Part shown: positions 35,244 through 43,677 of the stretch, piece by piece
How positions within the stretch are numbered: the first letter of the stretch is position 1
How the letters are laid out: every line of letters begins with the position of its first letter
Made by a program: the position numbers and the translations under genes
Assembly (NCBI RefSeq): GCF_900580675.1
Contig: NZ_UTBG01000186.1
Span: 1-64,000, forward strand
Origin: Pseudomonas viridiflava
GTDB lineage: Bacteria > Pseudomonadota > Gammaproteobacteria > Pseudomonadales > Pseudomonadaceae
Direction of reading: 5' to 3'
Length of the DNA: 64,000 bases
The notes under the pieces: generated by a model
What the model was told of the DNA's origin: nothing
Databases searched by the model: none
The model's input: only the letters and a program-made list of their open reading frames with translations

Positions 35244-35651
35244 GTGAAAGCGTGGATCCTGTTGATGCTGGCCCTGACCTTGCCGATGGCAGCCCAGGCC
35301 GAAGAAGCCAAAGAAGGCGAGGCGCCGAAGGTCAGCTATATCAGCCTGACGCCGCCTTTCGTAGGCAACTATGGCCTGGACGGTACGGCGAAACTCAAGG
35401 TGTTCAAGGCCGATATCGCCCTGCGCGTGACCGGGACCGAAGCCGCCGCAGCGGTCAAAGCCAACGACGCATTGATCCGTAACCAGCTGGTGGCGTTGTT
35501 CACCCAGCAGACCAACGAGACCATGAGCACTGTCGAGGGCAAGGAAAAACTGCGCCAGGAAGCCCTCAAGCAAACCCAGCAGGTGATGAACGACGAAACC
35601 GGCAAGCCGGTGGTGGAAGACCTGTTGTTCAATAACCTGATCATTCAGTAA
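35244..35651 (+). CDS. FliL-like secreted protein
   Basis: A 135-residue protein with a signal peptide (to about residue 19, AQA) and one domain that resembles the periplasmic part of FliL: YISLTPPFVGNYG, then VFKADIALRVTG and RNQLVALFTQQTNETMSTVEGKE. FliL supports flagellar stator function, but no flagellar gene is near, and the N-terminus here looks cleavable rather than a membrane anchor. The GTG start at 35244 follows GAGG. Its last 11 bases overlap the acyltransferase gene on the other strand. Confidence 0.8.
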   Translation: MKAWILLMLALTLPMAAQAEEAKEGEAPKVSYISLTPPFVGNYGLDGTAKLKVFKADIALRVTGTEAAAAVKANDALIRNQLVALFTQQTNETMSTVEGKEKLRQEALKQTQQVMNDETGKPVVEDLLFNNLIIQ

Positions 35652-37644
35652 CGATAGGCGTCGCTCGCCAGATCTTCAGCAAGGTCGCGCTGAAATCGGG
35701 CTCCAGCACGCGGTTGCCGTGGCCGCTGAGGTGGTTGGAGTCGAAAAACAGTGGCTTGGCGTTGTCGTCATAAGCTGAACAGGTTGCGCCGGGGCACAGC
35801 AGCGGCAACGGGTCCCAGACATGCAACGTCGGGTACTCGGCCGTCAGCTGGCTCAGCAGCTGCATTTGCGGCGCGCGCAGCCGTTCGAGCTGGTCCCGCG
35901 CCATCGTCAGGCCTGGCGCGCAGACCGGGTTCATCCGGTTGAAACCGTCCGAGCAGCGGTTGGGCGCTGCTTTGAATAACGGTTTTGGCGCATCGATCAG
36001 GATGCTGAGACGCGCCGCCTGCAAGCGGCTCAGCAGCGTTTCGGCAGCCACCCGCGCGGCTTCGAGGTTCTCGGCAGTCAGTTCGCCCATGGCCTCGTTG
36101 ACCATTGCCGCCTCTCCTTCGCGCCACTCGCGCCCCACCAGTTCCGGCATGCGCAATGACGCCAGAAACACCACGTCACCGGGCTTGGCGCGCGCTTCTA
36201 TTTCCTTGAGTTGGTCTTCGCGTGACGCGGCGCAGCGAGCCGGGTCGGGGCCGACAAGGCTGACGACGCTGCAACCGCCCTTTTCATATTCCACCACCTT
36301 CACGCCAAGTTTGAGCGAGACCAGGTTCAGCAAGGTGCGGTAGGCCGCTGTGTGCGAGTCGCCGAGGACGAACAACTGGCGTCCGGCCAGGTGCGGGTCG
36401 TCGACGGCTTCGAAGTCTTCCTGGGGATAATGTTTGTAGGCATACCAGGTGTAGGTGTCACGGGTCTGGCTGATGGACAGGGCTGCGGGGTCCCTGGATA
36501 CCCACAGAGCGCTGCCCCAGAGCAGGCCGGTTGCCACCAAGGTGGCGGCCAACGTCAGCCACGCACTTCGCTGAATAATCGACTTGCCGCTACGGATCGG
36601 CGTTTCTACCCAATGGTAGGAAGCCGCAGCGAGCGCCAGCACCAGGCACGGGTAAAGCACTTGCACCAGCAGCCATTCCAGCCCGGTCGTCCAGCGCAGG
36701 AATACGAGTACAGGCCAGTGCCACAGGTACAGCGAATAGGACAGCCGCCCGGTGTAGGTGAGCAGCGGTGTCTGCAGCAGGCGCTGCAATGCGCCCGGTT
36801 GCCTGTCGCCCTGTTGCACGATCCCCGCAATCATCAGCAATGAGCCCGCGACGGTCACCAGCGCCCAGGGAAAGGGGAATTGACGCGGCTCGGCGAACAG
36901 GAAGCCGGTGACCACCAGGGCGAGGCCCCCGCTCAGCATCCAGGTGGCAAAACGGTCCAGGCGCGACGCCCGGTCGCGCATGTTCATGAACTGAAACAAC
37001 ATGGCCCCCGCGGCCAGTTCCCAGAATCGCCCGGGCAACAGGTAAAACGCCGACAGCGGTTGTGCATTCACCTGGTAGGCGGCGATCAGCAGCGAAGCAA
37101 GTGCCGCCAGTGGCAGCAACACGCGAGCGAATACAGCGCGCGGTCCCGCCCGCAGCCCTATAAAGAACAGGGCCGGGAAGATGATATAGAACTGTTCTTC
37201 AACCCCCAGTGACCAAGTGTGCAGGTAAGGGTTGAGCTCGGCGCTGGGCGAAAAGTAAGTGTCGGTGTTCCAGGCCAGTACGAAATTGCTCAGGCCGAAA
37301 AAAGCCGCCAGGCCCGTGCTGTTGAACAGGTCGCTGAGCCAGAAGGGGGGCATCAGCATCGCCGACAGCACGCAACTGACGGCCAGCACCACGAGCAAGG
37401 CGGGCATGATGCGCAGCATGCGGCGACGGTAGAAGTCCGCGAGGTATCGGCCAAAGCTCAGCTCGCGGCGCTCCCACAGTGACTGGCTGATCACATAGCC
37501 GGAGATCACGAAGAACATATCCACGCCGGTAAAGCCGCCCGGCAACCCGTCGAAGCAGTCCAGGTGGAAGAGGATCACGCTCAGCACGGCAATGGCGCGC
37601 AAGCCGTCTATTGCTGGCATGTAGGGGGTAGCGAGGCGAGACAC
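35641..37644 (-). CDS. OafA/YrhL-type O-acyltransferase with SGNH domain
   Basis: A 667-residue inner-membrane enzyme. Residues about 1-350 form the Acyltransferase-3 domain with about ten helices; it starts YMPAIDGLRAIAVLSVILFHL with the catalytic His and has FFVISGYVIS. The periplasmic C-terminus is an SGNH-type domain with GDSHTAAYRTLL and DSNHLSGHG. These proteins O-acetylate O-antigen or other surface glycans. The GTG start at 37644 follows AAGGAC. No glycan operon is nearby, so the target is unknown. Confidence 0.9.
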   Translation of the reverse strand: MSRLATPYMPAIDGLRAIAVLSVILFHLDCFDGLPGGFTGVDMFFVISGYVISQSLWERRELSFGRYLADFYRRRMLRIMPALLVVLAVSCVLSAMLMPPFWLSDLFNSTGLAAFFGLSNFVLAWNTDTYFSPSAELNPYLHTWSLGVEEQFYIIFPALFFIGLRAGPRAVFARVLLPLAALASLLIAAYQVNAQPLSAFYLLPGRFWELAAGAMLFQFMNMRDRASRLDRFATWMLSGGLALVVTGFLFAEPRQFPFPWALVTVAGSLLMIAGIVQQGDRQPGALQRLLQTPLLTYTGRLSYSLYLWHWPVLVFLRWTTGLEWLLVQVLYPCLVLALAAASYHWVETPIRSGKSIIQRSAWLTLAATLVATGLLWGSALWVSRDPAALSISQTRDTYTWYAYKHYPQEDFEAVDDPHLAGRQLFVLGDSHTAAYRTLLNLVSLKLGVKVVEYEKGGCSVVSLVGPDPARCAASREDQLKEIEARAKPGDVVFLASLRMPELVGREWREGEAAMVNEAMGELTAENLEAARVAAETLLSRLQAARLSILIDAPKPLFKAAPNRCSDGFNRMNPVCAPGLTMARDQLERLRAPQMQLLSQLTAEYPTLHVWDPLPLLCPGATCSAYDDNAKPLFFDSNHLSGHGNRVLEPDFSATLLKIWRATPIVTE

Positions 37645-37743
37645 GTGGCCGTCCTTGCGCGGTTAAAGGGCAGTGATTCTGCCTCATCCCGGCGCGAGCG
37701 ACGACTGGCTGTTCGGGTAGGTATGAGTCGGCGTATGTCCTGA

Positions 37744-38202
37744 TCAGGACGCCAGGGTCAGATTGAGGATTGCGGCCCACTGCTCGGGCGTGACCGGCAT
37801 CACCGAGAGCCGGCTGCCTTTTTGCACCAGCGGCAATTCGGCAAGCGCGGTTTGTTGTTTGAGATAGCCCAGGCCCAGCACCTTGGGAAACGTCTTGGCA
37901 TGCGCCACATTGATTGCACTCCAGGGGTTTTTCTCAGGGCTGGCCTTGGCGTCGAAATAGTGGCTGTCCGGTTCCAGCGCGGTCGGGTCCGGGTAAGCCG
38001 CCTTGATAATTTTGCCGATGCCGGCAATGCCTGGTTCTGGGCAACTGGAGTGGTAGAAGAAAAACTCATCGCCCACGGCCATCGCCCTCAGGAAGTTGCG
38101 CGCCTGGTAGTTACGCACGCCGTCCCAACGGGCTTCGCCGAGCTTTTCCAGACCCTTGATCGAGAGTTCGTCGGGCTCTGATTTCATCAACCAATAGGTC
38201 AT
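37744..38202 (-). CDS. EVE domain protein
   Basis: A 152-residue protein that is one EVE domain (PUA-like fold). It holds the family pattern YWLMKSEPDELSI, then WDGVRNYQARNFLR and GDEFFFYHSSCPEPGIAGIGKI. EVE domains read modified bases in RNA or DNA. The ATG at 38202 follows CAGGAG. Known in this exact form from many gamma-proteobacteria; the natural ligand is unclear. Confidence 0.9.
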   Translation of the reverse strand: MTYWLMKSEPDELSIKGLEKLGEARWDGVRNYQARNFLRAMAVGDEFFFYHSSCPEPGIAGIGKIIKAAYPDPTALEPDSHYFDAKASPEKNPWSAINVAHAKTFPKVLGLGYLKQQTALAELPLVQKGSRLSVMPVTPEQWAAILNLTLAS

Positions 38203-38397
38203 TTTTTGGCTCCTGAAATAGGCAGTGGGAAAGTTGTCTGGCAATTTTATGACAAACCGACAGTCGGTTGGCGTCAAGGTTTGCGTGTTGGGTCACGTTA
38301 CCGCAGAATGCGCGGGTTTTAAGCTTGACACCGCTGCAACGGACTACTGTGGAACGTTGTTAACATCGTGTACGAGGTGCCTGGAGGGGGGCAATCG

Positions 38398-38547
38398 ATG
38401 CAACGTAAACCGGATTTACTATGGATATTGGTTATTTTGTTTGGTCTGGGTGTCGTGACCACCGGATATGCGCAAAGCTTGTGGTCGAACAAGACCGATG
38501 CTCCCGTTGAACTGGCGCAACAGCAGCCACAACCGTTCAAGCGTTAA
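38398..38547 (+). CDS. Small single-span membrane protein, 49 residues
   Basis: A short ORF starting MQRKPDLLWILVILFGLGVV: a basic N-terminus, one hydrophobic helix of about 17 residues, then a polar tail rich in Gln and Pro (QQQPQPFKR). A very strong ribosome site (CTGGAGGGGGGCAATCG) precedes the ATG, which argues that it is translated. It is divergent from the EVE gene and convergent with the folate gene. Function unknown; the helix could be a signal peptide (TTGYAQS) or an anchor. Confidence 0.6.
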   Translation: MQRKPDLLWILVILFGLGVVTTGYAQSLWSNKTDAPVELAQQQPQPFKR

Positions 38548-38554
38548 CCCTTCT

Positions 38555-39184
38555 TCAAGGCGCTGCTGATTCCAGTGGCGCCTCTGCGATATACCATTTC
38601 TTGTCAGTGACGGTGCCAGCCAGCGGCACATCCCAACTCGCCTGTACCAGCCGTTCGACTTTCTGACATTCATGGGCCAGCCCCAATAGCGTCGGCTTAC
38701 GCCAGCGTTGGCGGCGCGCCAGGTACGCCAGGCTACGGTCATAGAAACCGCCGCCCATGCCCAGGCGCCCACCGGTCTCATCAAACCCCACCAACGGCAG
38801 CAACACCAGGTCCAGCGCCCACACCTTGCGTTGCCGGCTGATATTTACCCTTGGCTCGAGAATCCTGAAACGATTGGGCAGCAGTTTCTCGCCCGGCCGC
38901 ACGCGCTGGAACGCCATCTTGGTCCGCGGCCAGGCGCTGAGTACCGGCAGGTACGTGGCCTTGCCCCGGCGCTGTGCTTCACGCAGCAGCAGGCGCGGAT
39001 CGATTTCGCCGTCCGTCGGTAGATACAAAGAGATATGTTTGGCCCGGCGAAACAGCGGGTGCTGTGCCAGTTGCCGATACAGGCCGAGGGCGGCCTGGCG
39101 CTGCTCGCTCGGCGTGAGGGCGCGGCGCGCGTTGCGCAACATGCGTCGAAGTTGCGGACGAGAAAGCGGCGCAGGTTCGGTCAT
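38555..39184 (-). CDS. ygfA: 5-formyltetrahydrofolate cyclo-ligase
   Basis: A 209-residue enzyme that makes 5,10-methenyl-THF from 5-formyl-THF using ATP. It starts MTEPAPLSRPQLRRMLRNARRAL and holds LYLPTDGEIDP and the ATP-binding DLVLLPLVGFDETGGRLGMGGGFYDR. It lies downstream of 6S RNA, as in E. coli, where ssrS and ygfA are co-transcribed. A terminator between them may allow only partial read-through. Confidence 0.95.
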   Translation of the reverse strand: MTEPAPLSRPQLRRMLRNARRALTPSEQRQAALGLYRQLAQHPLFRRAKHISLYLPTDGEIDPRLLLREAQRRGKATYLPVLSAWPRTKMAFQRVRPGEKLLPNRFRILEPRVNISRQRKVWALDLVLLPLVGFDETGGRLGMGGGFYDRSLAYLARRQRWRKPTLLGLAHECQKVERLVQASWDVPLAGTVTDKKWYIAEAPLESAAP

Positions 39185-39194
39185 GGTTTCGGCT

Positions 39195-39226
39195 CATAAA
39201 ACAATGCCAGTCCGAGGACTGGCATT
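39195..39226 (-). terminator. Terminator after 6S RNA
   Basis: On the minus strand CAATGCCAGTCC, three bases, GGACTGGCATTG, followed by TTTTATG. It separates 6S RNA from the cyclo-ligase start. Confidence 0.8.
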
Positions 39227-39236
39227 GAGTTTGGGA

Positions 39237-39418
39237 ATTCAGGCTCCCCGACAGAACCGCTGTCGACTAAGCCCTTGAACCCGAAAGTTCAAGGTGGAAG
39301 AAGCAGTAGGCTTTAAGGCTTTCCGTCTAGCGGACATGCACACCAGCCCAACGTGCAACTTCCAGGGTAGTGCGAATCGGCTCCGGGACATCGCCGACTG
39401 GCAAGCACGCCAGGGAGT
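39237..39418 (-). ncRNA. ssrS: 6S RNA
   Basis: A 182-base RNA in the conserved place between zapA and ygfA. The minus strand has the 6S patterns GTCCCGGAGCCGATT, AAGCCTTAAAGCC and CACCTTGAACTTTCGGGTTC, and CTCCC near the 5' end can pair with GGGAG near the 3' end to close the long hairpin. A TATACT -10 box at 39425-39430 puts the start at about 39418 (A). 6S RNA mimics an open promoter and holds the housekeeping RNA polymerase in stationary phase. Both ends are estimates. Confidence 0.9.
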
Positions 39419-39424
39419 GGGGCG

Positions 39425-39430
39425 AGTATA
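39425..39430 (-). promoter_or_regulatory. -10 box of the 6S RNA promoter
   Basis: TATACT on the minus strand, seven bases before the predicted first base of 6S RNA. Confidence 0.7.
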
Positions 39431-39449
39431 CCTTAAACAGACTCGGCAA

Positions 39450-39767
39450 TCAGCCCTTGGGTGCGTCCGAATCGCTGGAAAGCGCCAGATCGACGCGATC
39501 CAGCAGGTCACGCACCTGCTCGCGTGTCGAGCCGCTGGCCTGCACGTCAGGGCGTTCCTGCTTATGCAGCAGGTCATGGGTAATATTCAGCGCGGCCATC
39601 ACGGCGATGCGGTCGGCGCCGATCACTTTGCCGCTGCTGCGGATTTCACGCATCTTGCCATCCAGGTAGCGGGCGGCGCTCACCAGGTTGTTGCGCTCTT
39701 CCTGGGGGCAGATGATCGAATATTCTTTGTCGAGAATCTGCACGGTGACGCTATTGCTTGAACTCAT
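39450..39767 (-). CDS. zapA: Cell division protein ZapA
   Basis: A 105-residue protein that binds and bundles FtsZ at the division ring. It starts MSSSNSVTVQILDKEYSIICPQEE and has a globular head (to about residue 50), then a helix for the tetramer coiled coil (NLVSAARYLDGKMREIR; DRIAVMAALNITHDLL). The start overlaps the next upstream gene by 4 bp. Neighbours match the E. coli zapA-ssrS-ygfA order. Confidence 0.95.
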   Translation of the reverse strand: MSSSNSVTVQILDKEYSIICPQEERNNLVSAARYLDGKMREIRSSGKVIGADRIAVMAALNITHDLLHKQERPDVQASGSTREQVRDLLDRVDLALSSDSDAPKG

Positions 39768-39973
39768 GAGTCTTGCTCCAGGGCCTTCAGGCGCGAAATC
39801 ATCGATTCGACCTTACGCCGGGCGATTTCGTTTTTTTCAATGAGGTGAGCGCGTTCCTCGCGCCAGGTCTTTTCCTGAGCTAATAGGAGTCCGTTTTGAC
39901 TCTTAAGTTGCTCGACCCGAGTAATTAGCAATTCGAGTCTGGCCATCAGCGCTTGCAGGTCGGTGTCTTCCAT
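39764..39973 (-). CDS. TIGR02449 family small coiled-coil protein (ZapB-like)
   Basis: A 69-residue protein that is one long charged coiled coil with Leu heptads (LQALMARLELLITRVEQLKSQNGLL). It begins MEDTDLQ; the frame extends to 40006 without family sequence. It overlaps zapA by 4 bp (ATGA). TIGR02449 is unknown in function, but its size, coiled coil and coupling to zapA resemble ZapB, so a role at the division ring is likely. Confidence 0.82.
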   Translation of the reverse strand: MEDTDLQALMARLELLITRVEQLKSQNGLLLAQEKTWREERAHLIEKNEIARRKVESMISRLKALEQDS

Positions 39974-40111
39974 TGGGTTCCACTGGATTTGTCTGATGAA
40001 TGGCAACTGCAGGATAAACGATCTGACGCCCTTGATAGTCTTGGTACGTCTGCCGGTGCTAGGATACAGCGCTCCATTCTAGACATTGCGCCGTCTGGCG
40101 CCTAGCTCACC

Positions 40112-40669
40112 ATGCCTATTCAGAACTCCCCGTACGACGCTTTTTCCAAACTGCTGAGCACCAGCGGCCACCCATGCTCGCCAGCCGAACTGCACGGTGT
40201 GTTGTTGGGCCGCAGTTGCACCGGCGTAGGCTTTGATGCCGACAACTGGTTGGCCGATGTGGCCGAGCTGCTGGAAAAGGAACCCGAAGACAACGTGCGC
40301 GCCGCACTGATCGGCCTGCAGGAAATGGTCAAGGGCGAGCTGACCGGTGATGACGTCACCGTCGTCCTGTTGCTGCCGACCGATGACGCGCCGCTCGCCG
40401 AACGCGCCGCTGCCCTGGGCCAATGGTGTCAGGGTTTCCTCCACGGCTTTGGCGTGAACGCCGGCGGCCTCGACCTGAGCACCGACGCCAAGGAAGTGCT
40501 GCAGGACTTGGCGGCCATCTCCCAGGTGCAAGACGCCCTGGAAGAGTCCGAAGACGGCGAAGGCGACTACATGGAAGTCATGGAATACCTGCGCGTAGCG
40601 CCGTTGCTGCTGTTCACCGAGACCAAAAAGTCCGCTGAGCCTGCTTCGCCCAAGCCGTCGCTGCACTAA
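40112..40669 (+). CDS. ygfB: YgfB/YecA family protein (UPF0149)
   Basis: A 185-residue, acidic, all-helical protein: SPYDAFSKLLSTSGHPCSPAELHGVLLGRSC and WCQGFLHGFGVNAGG are the family motifs. It is the first gene before pepP-ubiH, as in E. coli ygfB-pepP-ubiH-ubiI. In P. aeruginosa YgfB was reported to repress ampDh3 and thereby raise beta-lactam resistance, which may also hold here. pepP begins 20 bp after the stop. Confidence 0.93.
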   Translation: MPIQNSPYDAFSKLLSTSGHPCSPAELHGVLLGRSCTGVGFDADNWLADVAELLEKEPEDNVRAALIGLQEMVKGELTGDDVTVVLLLPTDDAPLAERAAALGQWCQGFLHGFGVNAGGLDLSTDAKEVLQDLAAISQVQDALEESEDGEGDYMEVMEYLRVAPLLLFTETKKSAEPASPKPSLH

Positions 40670-40689
40670 AAAAGGAAGCCCATCTGCCC

Positions 40690-42012
40690 ATGATCCATAT
40701 CCCCAAAGCGGAATACACCCGCCGCCGCAAGGCGCTCATGGCGCAGATGGAACCCAACAGCATCGCGATCCTGCCGGCCGCCGCCGTGGCCATTCGCAAT
40801 CGTGATGTGGAGCACGTGTACCGCCAGGACAGCGACTTCCAATACCTCAGCGGTTTCCCCGAGCCGGAAGCGGTGATCGTGCTGATGCCCGGTCGCCAGC
40901 ATGGCGAGTACGTGTTGTTCTGCCGCGAGCGCAATGCCGAGCGCGAATTGTGGGACGGCCTGCGCGCCGGCACCGAAGGCGCAATTCGTGACTTTGGCGC
41001 CGACGATGCGTTTCCCATCACTGATATCGACGACATCCTGCCCGGCCTGATCGAAGGCCGCGACCGGGTGTATTCGGCCATGGGCAGCAACGCCGAATTC
41101 GACCGGCATGTGATGGAGTGGATCAACGTGATCCGCTCTAAAGCGCACCTCGGCGCCCAGCCGCCGAACGAATTTGTTGCCCTGGATCATCTGCTTCACG
41201 ACATGCGCCTGTATAAATCGGCGGCAGAAGTGAAGGTGATGCGTGAGGCCGCGCGGATTTCCTGCGCAGCCCACGTCAAGGCGATGCAGGCCAGCCGCGC
41301 CGGTTTGCATGAATTCAGCCTGGAAGCCGAGCTGGATTACGAATTCCGCAAGGGCGGCGCCAAGATGCCGGCCTACGGCTCTATCGTCGCCGCCGGGCGC
41401 AACAGCTGCATCCTGCATTATCAACAGAATGACGCGGTGCTCAAAGACGGCGACCTGGTGCTGATCGACGCCGGTTGTGAAATCGACTGCTACGCCAGCG
41501 ACATCACCCGCACCTGGCCGGTCAACGGCAAGTTTTCGCCGGAGCAAAAGGCGATCTACGAAATTGTGCTGGCCTCCCAGGAAGCCGCCTTCGCCGAGAT
41601 CGCGCCGAACAAACATTGGAACCAGGCCCATGAGGCAACGGTGCAAGTCATCACCGCCGGGCTGGTGAAGTTGGGCTTGCTGCAAGGCGACGTCGACGAG
41701 TTGATCGCCAGCGAAGCCTACCGTGCGTTTTACATGCACCGCGCCGGCCATTGGCTGGGCATGGATGTGCACGATGTGGGCGAGTACAAGGTGGGCGGTG
41801 AATGGCGTGTGCTGGAAGTCGGCATGGCCCTGACCGTGGAACCGGGCATCTACATTGCGCCGGACAACCAGACCGTAGCGAAGAAATGGCGTGGCATTGG
41901 CGTACGCATCGAGGACGACGTGGTGGTGACCAAGCAAGGCTGTGAAATTCTGACTGGCGGCGTGCCCAAGACCGTTGCCGAGATCGAAGCGCTGATGGCG
42001 GCTGCCCGATGA
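40690..42012 (+). CDS. pepP: Xaa-Pro aminopeptidase P
   Basis: A 440-residue metallopeptidase that removes the first residue before proline. The N-terminal domain reads YLSGFPEPEAVIVLMPG. The C-terminal pita-bread domain has the two-metal ligands: Asp in LIDAGCEIDCYASDITRTWP, His in HRAGHWLGMDVHDVG and Glu in LTVEPGIYIAP. It overlaps ubiH by 4 bp (ATGA), so the two are translationally coupled. Confidence 0.96.
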   Translation: MIHIPKAEYTRRRKALMAQMEPNSIAILPAAAVAIRNRDVEHVYRQDSDFQYLSGFPEPEAVIVLMPGRQHGEYVLFCRERNAERELWDGLRAGTEGAIRDFGADDAFPITDIDDILPGLIEGRDRVYSAMGSNAEFDRHVMEWINVIRSKAHLGAQPPNEFVALDHLLHDMRLYKSAAEVKVMREAARISCAAHVKAMQASRAGLHEFSLEAELDYEFRKGGAKMPAYGSIVAAGRNSCILHYQQNDAVLKDGDLVLIDAGCEIDCYASDITRTWPVNGKFSPEQKAIYEIVLASQEAAFAEIAPNKHWNQAHEATVQVITAGLVKLGLLQGDVDELIASEAYRAFYMHRAGHWLGMDVHDVGEYKVGGEWRVLEVGMALTVEPGIYIAPDNQTVAKKWRGIGVRIEDDVVVTKQGCEILTGGVPKTVAEIEALMAAAR

Positions 42013-43196
42013 GCCGGGTCAACCTGGCGATTATCGGTGGCGGCCTGGTGGGTGCCAGCCTGGCGTTGGCCTTGCAGGCCGGGGCCAAGGCGCGCGGCTG
42101 GAAGATCATGCTGATCGAGCCGTTCGCACCGGGCGACAGCTACCAGCCGAGCTACGACGCGCGTTCCTCGGCGCTGTCCTTTGGCGCGCGGCAGATTTAC
42201 CAGCGCCTGGGTGTGTGGCAGGAAATCTCCCGCCGCGCCGAGCCGATCAAACAGATTCACGTGTCGGACCGTGGGCGCTTCTCGACTGCGCGGCTGTCCG
42301 CCATGGAGGAAGGCGTGCCGGCCCTCGGTTATGTGGTGGAAAATGCCTGGCTGGGCCAATGCCTGTGGCAGGGACTGGATAAAGACGTGGTGAGCTGGCG
42401 CTGCCCCGCGGAGGTCGCGCGCATGGAGCCGCTGCCCGACGGTTATCGCCTGACCCTCAATGATGAAACCGTGCTGGAATGCGATCTCGCCGTGCTGGCT
42501 GATGGCGGCCGCTCCGGCTTGCGTGAGCAGTTGGGCATCGGCGTGAAAACCCGCCCGTACAACCAGAGCGCACTGATCGCCAACATCACGCCGAGCGAAG
42601 CCCACAATGGCGAAGCCTTCGAGCGCTTCACCGACGAAGGCCCGATGGCCCTGCTGCCGCTGCCCGACAACCGCTGCGCGCTGGTCTGGACCCGCATTGG
42701 CATGGACGCCCAGCGCTTGGCCAGCCTCGATGAGCGCAGTTTCCTGAGCGAATTGCAGAGCGTGTTCGGCTATCGCCTGGGCACCCTGAAACAAGTCGGC
42801 GCGCGTCACCTGTACCCGCTGACGTTGGTGGAAGCCGAAGAACAAGTGCGCTCGCACCTGGCGGTCCTCGGCAATGCCGCCCACAGCCTGCACCCGATTG
42901 CCGGGCAGGGGTTCAACCTGTCGCTGCGTGATGCGAATGCCTTGGCCGAAGCTCTGCTGGCCGGGCCGGCAGTACCGGGTGACCTGGCGACCTTGCAGAA
43001 CTATCGCGAACGCCAGCGCCTGGATCAGAAATTGACCGTGGGTTTCTCCGATCAAGTCACGCGGCTGTTTGGCAGTGCTCAACCGTTGGTGGCCCTGGGC
43101 CGCAATATGGGCCTGTTGGGCCTGGATTTGCTGCCGCCGGCCAAACGCTGGTTTGCCCGTCAGGCCATGGGCCTGGGCACCCGCCCCGATGCGTAA
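42009..43196 (+). CDS. ubiH: 2-octaprenyl-6-methoxyphenol hydroxylase
   Basis: A 395-residue FAD monooxygenase of ubiquinone synthesis. The dinucleotide motif is AIIGGGLVGASLALALQ, then CDLAVLADGGRSGLREQLG and the FAD motif LGNAAHSLHPIAGQGFNLSLRDANAL. Overlaps pepP by 4 bp and the next gene by 8 bp. Confidence 0.95.
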   Translation: MSRVNLAIIGGGLVGASLALALQAGAKARGWKIMLIEPFAPGDSYQPSYDARSSALSFGARQIYQRLGVWQEISRRAEPIKQIHVSDRGRFSTARLSAMEEGVPALGYVVENAWLGQCLWQGLDKDVVSWRCPAEVARMEPLPDGYRLTLNDETVLECDLAVLADGGRSGLREQLGIGVKTRPYNQSALIANITPSEAHNGEAFERFTDEGPMALLPLPDNRCALVWTRIGMDAQRLASLDERSFLSELQSVFGYRLGTLKQVGARHLYPLTLVEAEEQVRSHLAVLGNAAHSLHPIAGQGFNLSLRDANALAEALLAGPAVPGDLATLQNYRERQRLDQKLTVGFSDQVTRLFGSAQPLVALGRNMGLLGLDLLPPAKRWFARQAMGLGTRPDA

Positions 43197-43674
43197 GTGG
43201 CTGATCGAGCGGTTTGGCAAGGCGCGGCTGTTGCGCTGGGTCATGACCCTGTACCCGCCGTACCTGGGCGCGGGGATCAGCGTGCAGCACATGAGCGCTG
43301 ATTTTCGTCACGTCAAAGTGCGCATGGGCCTGGGCTGGTACAACCGCAACTATGTCGGCACGCAGTTCGGCGGCAGCCTGTACTCGATGGTCGACCCGTT
43401 CTACATGCTGATGCTGATGGAGAACCTGGGCCGCGATTACATCGTGTGGGACAAGGCCGCGAGCATCGACTTTATTTCGCCGGGCAAGGGCCCGGTGTAC
43501 GCCGAATTTTCCATCGACGAGGCCTTGCTGGATGAGGTGCGTCGCCAGACCGAAGGTGGCGAGAAGTACCTGCCCCATCTTAAGGTCGAGATTCATGACG
43601 GCTCCGGCACCCTGGTGGCGCGAGTCGACAAAACCCTTTACGTGCGGCGCAAGCCGCCAGCGAGACAGGCTTAA
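43189..43674 (+). CDS. DUF4442 (hotdog-fold) protein
   Basis: A 161-residue protein of the hotdog thioesterase-like family DUF4442. It has LGWYNRNYVGTQFGGSLYSMVDPFYMLMLMENLG, with the hotdog helix, and an acidic pocket near VWDKAASIDFISPG. The ATG at 43189 overlaps the ubiH stop by 8 bp, and the second hydroxylase follows 3 bp after its stop, so it lies inside the ubiquinone gene cluster. A thioesterase or lipid-binding role in this pathway is possible but not shown. Confidence 0.8.
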   Translation: MRKWLIERFGKARLLRWVMTLYPPYLGAGISVQHMSADFRHVKVRMGLGWYNRNYVGTQFGGSLYSMVDPFYMLMLMENLGRDYIVWDKAASIDFISPGKGPVYAEFSIDEALLDEVRRQTEGGEKYLPHLKVEIHDGSGTLVARVDKTLYVRRKPPARQA

Positions 43675-43677
43675 AGC

